DNA from: Aphrocallistes beatrix | Taxonomy: Eukaryota > Porifera > Hexactinellida > Sceptrulophora > Aphrocallistidae | Direction of reading: 5' to 3' | Length of the DNA: 64,000 nucleotides | Assembly (NCBI GenBank): GCA_963281255.1 | Contig: OY725495.1 | Coordinates: 868,001 to 932,000, forward strand | Shown: piece after piece, positions 11,201 to 23,200 of the stretch | Layout: each line of letters begins with the position of its first letter | Numbering within the stretch: position 1 is the stretch's first letter | Made by a program: the position numbers and the translations under genes | Notes under the pieces: model-generated | The model's database searches: none | Seen by the model: only the letters and a program-made list of their open reading frames with translations | Told to the model about the DNA's origin: nothing

Positions 11201-14200
11201 ATTGACAAAAAATCCACTAAAAGTAGCATGATATTTTTTCAACACGAGCAATACTATTGAACACCTCCCGTTTACTTTTTCACATTGGTTCTTAATTATT
11301 TAACCTTTTAATGACCTTATTCTACGATTTTCACAACTTTTATTCTCCAAATTTAGTTTTAAGCCATTTTCAATGGGGAGATTCCAACTTTTCGACACTA
11401 CCCTAAACCGATGCACAAAAAATCTAATGTAGGAACCACAATAATTGTCCTTTTAAAATAAAGCAATATATAAATTGGAAGCTGATCCCCTAAGGAATAC
11501 AATGGACAAATCGGAAATATCCTATTTTCACTATCATTTGAGATACAGATATGAGATGAGAACTTTTTGAATGCCCTAAGTAATATCTACAAGCGCGCTT
11601 CACGCACTTGCGTACCGCGGCTAGCGAACACTTGAATCCGCTGAGACGCCCTGCGGGCGCCTCGGAATACCAATTCAGAAGTCCCTACGGGTGCCAATTA
11701 TTGATTACTTTCACTAATCCATTTCAAATTTGCTTACTACATGTCTCTATTGTAAAAATCATCAATAAAAAAAATACTACATATATTTGGAATCTACTTG
11801 CACTCGTATATCCTTAATAACAACATGTCATGTTTCTATTTCATTTTTTAGATTTGTTTACGACATACTAATACCATGAAACAGTTAGGACAAACTTAGA
11901 GTCATTGTCCCCGAGGGAAATTAGATAATTTCTGGGGTATCGGAGATGAAGTGTCATTATTCTAATTTCGTCCATACCTCCATTATCCGGATTCCTCGTG
12001 TCACCTGAAGAACCGCTTCGTTACTAAGTTTCGCGTTCCTGAATAATTCCTTGTTAGCGTACCAGGTTCGGATAACAGGAATTTAACGGTACTAAACTAT
12101 ACTACGTATTTCACTTTATCTCTATTTAACTTTCTAGAAGCTTGATGCCAACCAAACCTGCCCTGGTACTAATTGCACAGCTCTCCATCTCGCAGTTAAG
12201 CATTCACAACGATTAGAAAATGGACAAATTTCCAAATTACTACTAAACACCAAGTTATTCAAACATCTGCGTGTTAGCAGTTTTGACTCAATTACGAAGT
12301 CGTCTTCACTCAAGTTGTACGAGCAAGGATTTAAATTCGCACCTCTCTGGGCTATACAGCAGTACAGATGCGAAGTTGGCAATTCTCCTGGACCTGCAAG
12401 GAACAATCTTTATGATAGGTTCCTCAAAAGAATCACTCTCCACCCTCCGACTGACAGAGATTACGGAGAGATTGAAAGTGACATTCTGGACCACCTCACA
12501 GTCTCACCTCTCTTAGAAGTCCTTATCACAGAATGGACGGAGTTATTTGAATTAATAGTGCATCACCCTTCCATAGACGTAGTCGATTCTTGTCGTGGGT
12601 TAAAGCTTGCTTTAGAGCTGGGACACAATGATTATGCTAAACCCCTCCTATGCAATCTAGTGAAGATAGCTAAAGTAGAGTGGACAGAGAAAAACGAAAA
12701 TCCCAATAAACGGCTTCATATCGACTTGCACGAAGGACATCTCAACACTTGGTGTTTGGAGAGAATTTTCTGTAGTATTTCTGACGAAGAATTCAAGTTT
12801 GAAGATTGCCCCAAAGTTCCTATTTACCTATTTTCCTGTCTGGAGGGTAAGCTCAACTTCAGTCATGTTGCATCGATTGATCTTAGTGGGAACAGTCTCG
12901 ATCGCATTCCTGATTGTCTGCTCTTTCTCACCGAGGTGACATATCTTAATCTACAAGTCAATGACATCGAATTCATGCCCGATGTACAATTTCCCCCAAA
13001 ATTAACGAAAAACCTACCTCTTCCTGCCTTGAAGGAATTGAATATCAATTCTAACAGATTAAAAGGTACAATTCCACTCTGGATATTTTGTCATAAAAAC
13101 CTCGAAAAGTTGAATTTAGCACATAATTTTCTAAATTTCTTTGAAGATAAATATTTTGATGAATTTGGATTAACAGAGTTCGAAACTAAAATAAAAGAGG
13201 TTAATCTTCAAAGGAATGCAATAACTCACATTCCTCGTTACATCAAGAAATGGAAAAGTTTAAGTTCTCTTAATTTATCTGGAAACTCGTTGAAAATGAT
13301 ACCAAGAGAGATTTGGTCTTTGGATAAACTCGATCAGTTAGATCTCTCTGATAATCTGATTGATAAAATAGAGTACATTCATGGCGCATCCCCCAGCACA
13401 CCCATCACTGATGAGGAGAATAGGAATCACACTGCTATTCTCGAAGGAGAGAAATATAATGGACAGATTTGTCGTCTAAGTGAGCTTAAATTATCATCAA
13501 ATAACCTGCAAGAACCGCCCAAACTTGTCGACACGACACCAAATCTTCATCGCTTATTTTTACAAGAGAACAGAGGCATCACATATCTAGATTTGAATTT
13601 TCTTCCAAGATCTCTTCGTTATCTTGACTATTCTGATTGTAGAATTGGCGAAATTATCTTTTCTCCGAACAATATTCAACAAGAAATGTGCGATCAGATC
13701 TTCAATGGAGGCAAACAATTTATATTTCTTACTGTTTTATATTTGAATGGAAATTTGAAACTGCAGAATATAATTCTTGGTAAGTTTTTAGTTATTAACA
13801 AATTCATAACAGGGCAATTTAAAAATGTATTACAAGGGACTTTATTTGCATCTTGAAATTGAGGTTTCCAGATCAATTGAAAAACAAAAAACAAAGCAGA
13901 CCGATAGTGCAGCTCCATTAAACACCTGTAAAAATTATGCATACATGTATTATAATGTTAATAACACATTATGGTCAGTGCAAAAAAAAACAGAAGCCCA
14001 AACTAAACGACTTAGCGTTTTCATATATATTGAATGACCTTGATGGCAACCATGATCACATTTCTTATAAAAATGAACATGCCTTTTTATAACGTAGTCA
14101 ATGAACCTAGGAAATATTAGAGTTTTTAAGTTGTTCTGAATCTATTTTGTAAGTCCTATTCACCCTTATTCTGATTTGTGCTTGATAAACTTAGGTGAAA

Positions 14201-17200
14201 GAGATTGCTATAAAGAACTCTACTTCCCTCGCCTCAAATACCTCCATCTCCATGATAATGATCTTCGTTCCCTCCCTCCTCACATCGGATTCCAAACTAA
14301 TCTCGAATTACTTGATCTCAGTTCGAATTCAAATTTGTACGAACTTCCTCCACAAATTGCTGAACTACAGGTTATTATTTTAAATTAAATCTTATAAATT
14401 AAAAACGCTAGAATTTGTTTGTCTGTCTGAATTGATTGAAGAACTGGCAAGTCGTTGGTTATGAAAATTGGCATGTAGATGCCAAACGATGAGTCCACAA
14501 TTATGTTCGAATATCTAAGCAAAATGTTTACACCTCACATAAAAAAATGTAAAACTATTTTCACACCTGTTCTAGTCACTTTTGTTAATTTTCTTATAGT
14601 GATAAAAAGATCGTATATTTTCACATTCGAATTTAAATTTAAGGTTTCAACAATAATAAATTGTTATTCTTAAAAATTACTGTATCCTCTTCCATGATGG
14701 AAAAGAGTTTTCGATGGATATTATTATACACAAGCACGCTTCGCTTGCTTGCACTGCGCGGCTGGCGGACACTTTGTGTCCGCAGGAGGCGTCCTTTGGG
14801 CGCCTAGGCTCACATTGATTAATTATAAGTTAGACAACAATATAAATACGTAGCTTACTATTATAATCGATATATCACTCGAAAAATCACAAATTTTTTG
14901 TCATAACATGTGTTATATCATGTGTTATAACATGTGTTATAACATGTGTTATATCATGTGTTATATCATGTGTTATAACACGTGTTATAACACGTGTTAT
15001 AACACGTGTTATAACATGTGTTATAACATGTGTTATACGTAACACGTGTTATATCATGTGTTATACAGGGTGGCTCATAAGTTCTGTGCCAAGCTTCATT
15101 AGGTATAAAATTTCTTATACTCGAACAATTTTAGTTATTATGATCTTTAGAGATCGTAATTCGAATATTTTCAATGATTTTAAAAGATTTTTAGAGTCTA
15201 AGACCTGGAACTATGTTTTGTATGGTGATTTTTATGAGGAAAAAATGTGTCCTAGCATGCAGCGAAAATCGAGAATCAGGGCCCACTGCTTTCCAAATGA
15301 TCATTCTAGGGTATTCAAATTCTAGGAAGAATTGGCTCTCACATTTTCCTCGAACACTCTAAATTTGTAGAATTAAAGGATGTTTATATCAGTACATATT
15401 GAGAACAATTTGGATCAGATTTTTGGTGATGTGGAAAAAAGTGCAATTTTGGGTGATTTTGCTAAATGTACCTAATTTGATCTAGTGAAATTATAACTTT
15501 CTCTCGTTTCTGATAATGAATTCAATGGATTTATGGAATATTTCCATGGTGAATAAAAGGTATCTGGTGCTAAATCGTCATAGAACATCGATTATGTAGA
15601 TATTTTTTACAGAAGCAGTGACCTTGATTCTCGATTTTCGCTGCGTGCCAGGACACATTTTTTCTCCATAAAATTCACCCTACAAAACACAGTTCCAGGT
15701 CTTAGACTCGAAAAATCTTTTAAAACCATTGAAAATATTCGAATTTTATTTTTATGGAGACGTGTTATAACATGTGTTATAACACGTGTTATATCATGTG
15801 TTATAACACGTGTTATAACATGTGTTATAACATGTGTTATAACACATGATATAACACATGTTATAACACGTGTTATAACACATGATATAACACGTGTTAC
15901 AACACATGTTATAACACATGTTATAACACGTCTCCATAAAATTCACCCTACAAAACACAGTTCCAGGTCTTAGACTCGAAAAATCTTTTAAAACCATTGA
16001 AAATATTCGAATTAAGATCTCTAAAGACCATAATAACTAAGATTGTTTGAGTATAAAAATTTTTATACCTAATGAAGCTTGTATCAGAACTTATGAGCCA
16101 CCCTGTAACACGTGTTATAACATGTGTTATATCATGTCTTATAACACGTGTTATAACATGTGTTATAACACGTGTTATAACATGTGTTATAACATGTGTT
16201 GTAACACGTGTTATATCATGTGTTATAACACGTGTTATAACATGTGTTATAACATGTGTTGTAACACGTGTTATATCATGTGTTATATCATGTGTTATAA
16301 CACGTGTTATAACATGTGTTATAACATGTGTTATAACATGTGTTATAACATGTGTTATAACACGTGTTATATCATGTGTTATAACACGTGTTATAACATG
16401 TGTTATAACACGTGTTATAACATGTGTTATAACATGTGTTATAACACGTGTTACATCATGTGTTATAACACGTGTTACATCATGTGTTATAACACGTGTT
16501 ATAACATGTGTTATAACATGTGTTATAACACGTGTTATAACACATGTTATAACATGTGTTATAACACATGTTATAACATGTGTTATATCATGTGTTATAA
16601 CTTATAACATGTGTTTTCAGTGTTCTTTTAAGCTAAATTTTAGGGACCTCTAATCTTTTGCAGGGCCCTCTGAGCAAATCCTTAAAAAACCCTGTGTGTT
16701 ATAACACATGTTATAACATATGCGTTTCAGTTTTTAAATCCGAATAATTTTCCAAACTTTCGATTAAATTCGTCCCACTTTTCTCATCTTTAATTGAAAA
16801 ATTTCCTACTCGAATTTCATCAGTATCAATTATTTTTTTGTCAAAATGTTAGCAAAATTTTCCGCTGTCCCAAGCCATCTTTTGTCTCTCGAATTTTACT
16901 CGTGCACCTTCTAATTTTCCCAGAGTTGTGTTTTTCATCTGTGATTCGTAGTATCATGAATTGATATTCGTTTTGCCTCATATGCACAGTATTAGTAGTC
17001 ATGATTAGATAAATTTATTCTTTTACATGAAATTGACAGCATGAACTTGAATGTTTGCTCCTATCATAGGTGTAGTCGACGTAGTTTTTCGACAAATAAT
17101 GGATACAAGCGCGCTTCGCTTGCTTGCGCTGCGCGGCTTCCATAAGACGTACTTGTTGTAGCATTCAAATTTGTACATAAACGATATAGTAATTTAATTA

Positions 17201-20200
17201 ATAGACTTTTTGGTATTGATAATTGATTAATCGTATAAGGCAGTGGTTCCACAACTTTATAAGCCCAAGATCACTTTTCGAATCTAATTGCATCACAAGA
17301 TCTTATAAGGAGTGTTGTCTGTTGACTTTTTACTTATACACATGTGATTTAAATTTTGAAATTTATTCGTTTTAAGAGTTGTTGGTGAACTAATTAAATG
17401 GACAGCAATTGAGATTTAACATTTTCCTTTTTGCCTTACATAGATAATATAAAATTGATAAGTTACACTCGTTCGATAAATTTTGTATTTAGCTAAAATT
17501 CTTGTTTTTTAGAAGTACAACAAGCTAACTACTCTGCGAAAAGAGCGTGTGCCGTTGAATGACATACCCCATGAAGCTTCTATCTCAACTCTGCTCAGCA
17601 GGATGCAATACAAAGAAACTAAATGCCAACAAAGTCGTAGATTTAAGCTAACAGTAATTGGAGAGGAGGGTACAGGGAAGACTACACTTCTTAAAAATCT
17701 GAAATGTAACCGTAGTGTCCAAAGTAGTGAATTATTGACCATCAACACTTGGGAGCTAGCAAACCCGAATACGATGGCTGATCGGATTGATTTTGAAGTA
17801 TGGGATCTCAATGGAAAGCAAGATTGCTATCCGATACCATCTTGGTTGATTTCTACTCGCTCCATATACTTGGTGCTATTTCGAGCCTGTGACAGGTCTG
17901 AAGGAGTCAAGAAACTTAAAAGCTGGCTCATAACATTGGAAGCTATGGCACCTGGATGTCCAGTACTGATCGTTGGTACACACATAGAAAATATGGAAAA
18001 GTTGGATATCGAGGTGAGATGTTCTTACCCAAAAAATAATTCTATTTTAACTATTATCAGTACAGTATCTGATACATTCTGTAGCACATCAATAATTTTC
18101 ATAAAGGTTTTATGAAATGTTCTGCCGGGATTTGGTGGCTATCGCCACCAGATTTATTAAGCACTGTGCGCTTACTATTCAACAAGGGAATGCTATGATT
18201 GAAAAAAGCGGTTGAATTTCTTAGAATAATTTTATTTTTTCACCTTCTAGATATTAGCGAACGAGATCATGAGGAAGTATCACCCTGAGATGGGTCCATT
18301 CCCTGCGATTGCTGACATCTGTTTTATAGCTAACAAACCTGGGATTTTAGTGAGCAACAGAGAGCAATTAAACTCTCTTAGAAGAGCTATTTTTGAGATT
18401 GTTATTCATATTCACGAAGGTGTGAAAAATCGTTTTGTATCATACAAACCAAAGGTAAGTGCTCTTCACCCGAACGCCTGCATCAACCAGATCGTACCGA
18501 TTTCGTTTAAAGATTTAGAACGTGAAATTGTAACTTTGAGAAAAATATTAGAGAAAGAAGGATCTCCACACTTTCTAAATTTCATGGAATTATGGAATTC
18601 AGTAGGTATACATTTATTAAAGTCAAAAGAGCTCTTCGCCTCTGGGCTGGAGTATCTCCACAACTTAGGAATTTTGTTTAAGTTCGAAGAGATCGATTTA
18701 TATTTCCTTAGTCCTATCTTGCTGTGCGAATTATTTTCAATATTGACTCCTCATCATGAAATGTATAGTATATATTCTAAACAGAGAAAGGCTATCTATG
18801 CACAATCTCCATCAAATATTGAGCTTGTTTCTTTAAATAAAACGAAGGAACGTGAGAAAATCGAGAGGGAAACATTTTGGACTGATTTGCAAAATACAGG
18901 AACTATTGATAGAAACACTTTAGTCAAATTTTTAGTTTCTGAATACAAATATCTCAAATCTGATACAGTGAATACTCTGATGGAGTTATTTACTAAATTG
19001 GAATACATCATTAAAACAAAAGATGACGAGTTGATTCTTCCCGCTTTCTTACCTGATTCGCCGTCTTACAATGCCAAACTGGTTTCAGAGAAGTCTCTAT
19101 TGCCGAATAATTTGAAGATCGACACTGACCTATTCCACATTAGTAGATTTTTTTTTCTAGATCATATGCCTTACGGATTCTGGCCTCGTTTAATCGCTAG
19201 ATTTAAAGGGGACAAAATCTTAAATGATTTGTTTCAGTCTAGAAATCGGAATATCCGATTCTTCCTATCCAAATCTACTTTTGAAATTCGTTACAAATGC
19301 TGCCTCATTTTCAAATTAGTTCGCGAGGAATCAAATAAAGTGAATCATTTTTCTAATATTGCTGGACTTGTTCGTCACTTCTACTTGATTAGAATGGATA
19401 TTAATCTATTCGTATGGTCTGTGCTAGCCATGGAAGATGACAAGTCCATCCTCACTGAGCTTACAGAAGAGAGAAAAGAAAGAATTCCAGCGATTATAGA
19501 CAATATCCGGAACATTATCCCATCTGCTGCTATTCTACTACACAGACTATCTCAACACTACAATACGTTCTTTCACTTATGGTACAGAAAAAGAAACACT
19601 TATTTATCTGATAACAGAAATGGTTCGTTAACTTTTTATACTCCTTGCCAAAAATGTTTGGGAGGATCTAGCTTAGAAGAGAGAGAATATTCTGGAAGCG
19701 ATTCTACTCCTTTACATATTTATTATGGAGGGAAGAAAGTGAATATTTTTTGTGCAGACGATTGTGTTCGTGCAGCGTTCAAAAATAAGAAGATAGGTTG
19801 TAAGGCTCATGGATGGAACAATTTTGAAGTGACGTGTCCGGATCTTTATATGCATATGCGAGATACAATTGCCCAGAATTCCGTTCAACTTGAAATAAAT
19901 CATAAAGATATTCTCCACTGCGGGAATTATAGATTATTTTGTAAGGGAACGATCTACCAGACTGAAGAAAGACCGAATGATGTGAGAAATATCCAACTTA
20001 ACAAAGAGAATGGGAAGTGTATGCTTATATATAGGAAGAATGAACAGTGTGAATCAAAGGATAGAGATTATTTTACATTTGATAAAACTCAGTTAAGTGA
20101 AGAGGTGGCACTGAAGTTCGCATTGAATCATCCAACGCAAAAAAGAGAAAATTTTAAGGAATTTTTGGATGGAAACTGCATCTCAGATCTTGATTTTTTG

Positions 20201-23200
20201 AGTAGTCATACTAGAATTCTAGCTGAAATGGCAGGTTGCATCGGTCTAAAGCACCGTAACGTTGTGAAACTTTTGGGTGTCGGTTTTGAGACTGTTTTCT
20301 ACTTAATTTTTGAAATGGCACCTTTTGGCGACCTAAATAATATCCTTGACAAATACATAGTCCAGAATTGTAGATTTGAATATGAAACAGTTTTGAAAAC
20401 TTTAGAAGAAATCTGCACAGGATTAAAGTATTTGCACGAAGTTGCAAAGATAATCCATATGCTGATAAAACTATCTCACATATTAGTATGGAGTTATCCT
20501 CTCCCCGATAAAGATGGCGAAATCAGATCGAGAGATGTGCATCTGAAGATTTCTGATTTTAGATGCTCCTTTATTCACTCAAACATGGGCAACAGGGTGT
20601 GCACTCCGATGGGATTTCGTGGCTATTTCCCACCTGAAGTGGTTTCCAAGAATTATAAATCTATCGACTATAAGGTAAATATCACTTTGATTTATTAGAA
20701 GTTTTAAAACAATTTATGTCCGAGCCTAGTAGGTATTTGTGCAATTAGGTAGGAATATTAATATTTGGCGCAGCAACGTTAGAATAATTGATATTTTTGA
20801 AATATTCCTACCAGGGGCGGTGCCAGGTTATACTCTGAGATCGACATGGGTGGCAATCCCTCGCTATGGGTTCGCGGGCCTCAGCTGCATATCAATATTA
20901 TTTTTGATATTTGATCGATTGCTTTTAGCATTTGGAATTGACCCCAAAGTTTCAAATTTATTTAGTGCAGTGAATTGTGTTTAATGTGAAATCTCGCGAT
21001 CCCTGCGATCCCTCTCGCGTCGCCCCTGATTCCTACTTAGCATTGCGTAGCAAATTTATATTTTCTACTTATTTGTATTCTTCTAAGAGTCTCTGGGTCA
21101 GGACGATAATAAAAGTATTTGACTAACCACGAAATATTCCAAATAGATACTGTTTAAGTGGGCATATTTACTTATGATATTACATCGATAGGTTGATATG
21201 TTTGGAGTGGGGATAATTTTGTATCAATTGCTAAATCTCAGCTTACCGCCATGTGAATTCTCGCAGATGAAGGATTATATTCAACAGTACGGAGGTCAGT
21301 CTCCATTTATGTTAAATCAATTTGTGGTCAAGTGTATGGAGACAGACGTAGATAAGAGGCTGTCTAGTTCTGAGGCGTTAGAATGGTTGAACACAACTGA
21401 GATGCAACGAACTGAGATGTATGCGTTCAATACGGGAAGGTTAGCAGCTATCATTCGTACCGAAGCGCCAAACGATATTTTGCATAGCGTGAAGAATGAC
21501 CAGGTAAACGTCTAAATACATAACCTAATGCTCCCTTTCTCTCAGATAGATATATTTATCTTGTTAACACGTCTTATTATGGTCCCGAAACGGAAAATAT
21601 TTTGAATTCTACTTCACAAATCAAATTTAAGTAAATATAATCCATGATCTTTACACAATAGTGAAACTTGGTTAATATTAGCTTCACAGTAGTGTTGTAT
21701 ATGTATGTATGTATGTATCTCTTAAAATTGTCAGATTACCTTTATTACGTGTACAAGCAGAGCATCGATCAGCATAACGCGCCTAAACAAGTGGTCTTTA
21801 TTTTTTATTCATTTATAATGAGTTTATGCCACCGGAGATTCCTCCTTAGGGAAACGAAATCATCAAAGGCTCAAGGGCCGAACAATGTAACAGCATCAAC
21901 CTACGTGTCTATTATAATCTCGTTGTTCAAAGCAGTTATAATGGTTGGAAATAGCGTATATCCCACCAGGGATTCTTAATTTCAAACAAAATATTTCAAT
22001 AAAAAATTATAACCTAGGAGAATACGTATAGTCGAAACCGGTTTTTTCTTTCGTTACAGTTTCAAACAGTAAGAATAAACCGATGGAAATTATATACTAT
22101 ATATTTGGATTTTTTTGCACAATAAATAGTAAAAATCGAAAGTTTAGGGCTGATGTCCATAGATTTTGAAAAGTTCGGCGCCCCTGGGAAGAACTATCTC
22201 GATGTTGAGCAGACGTATGATAGAATGTCAGTCTGCCTAATTAGGTCATTTTTCAGGAACAGAGTCACCTCAATAGGAGCAAATACAAAATATTATAAAT
22301 TTTGGATAATATCCTGACTATTAAAACTCGATTAATGTAGTATATACTTATATCTGTAACAAATTGATTGAAGAAACTGCCAGGCACAGAAAGCTGATTT
22401 TTGGCTATGGCTCCACTAAGTTCTGACCTCAGACGAAAATGTCGACTCATCATGGAATTATGGCGTCATTGTCACCTTTTTTATAATTTCAGTTTTTCGA
22501 CTAACGAAATTTTAATAGAATCTGTAATTTATATACCTCACATATATGATGCAACTATCATCCAAAAATGATGACTCATTACGCATCAAAATTTTAAAAA
22601 TTGACAAATTTGGTGGTTTTTGTTTGCTATTATATTGCGTAATTGACTAAAGAAGCATGTAAGGAGGAATAATTACAATAAAGCTTTATCTAACGTTGAT
22701 CGTGATTAATTAATACTATACTATATGCATGGGAGCTCGATGATATTACTAAGGTGCTAGATACCATTTCAGGACTTTTCTACAGTTAATTTTCCTTTTA
22801 TTAGGTAAAATTTCCTAGGACAATTGTCACTCAATTATGTGTGTAGATTGTAGCTGATTTTTATATTATTTATAGATTTTTTCAATTTAGACTGAAGAAA
22901 CATACTTTCTGGAAGATCTAGCTAATGAAAGGCTGGTTTCAACTAATCTCGTTGTGGAGGCAATCACTTCTAGACAATTAAAAGAGCAAAGCAATGATAC
23001 TAAAACGCACAAAGACTGCCTGAACCAACAAAATAGTATTAAGAAATATGATAGAATTGGAAGTAACGTCAACAAGTGCCACATGCTGATCTCTTCTGAA
23101 AAGAGTCTAGAAAACAACGAACCCTCCGCTAAGTTACTTTCTATCCTCTCAATCAACTTGGATGATAGGAATGTAGTTCATCATAACTTGTTAAAATCAT

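Noticed and set aside
14909..16610. Satellite considered as a CRISPR-like array
   Set aside because: There are no spacers; the units are direct 12-bp tandem copies in a eukaryotic intron.
16047..16653. Long open frames of CYNM/CYNT or VITR/VITC repeats through the satellite
   Set aside because: A 12-bp repeat without stops is open in several frames on both strands; there is no gene evidence and it lies in an intron.
18440..18470. Donor-like AAAGGTAAGTGC inside an LRRK-like exon
   Set aside because: The reading frame continues without a stop through conserved COR-like sequence, so splicing here is not needed.
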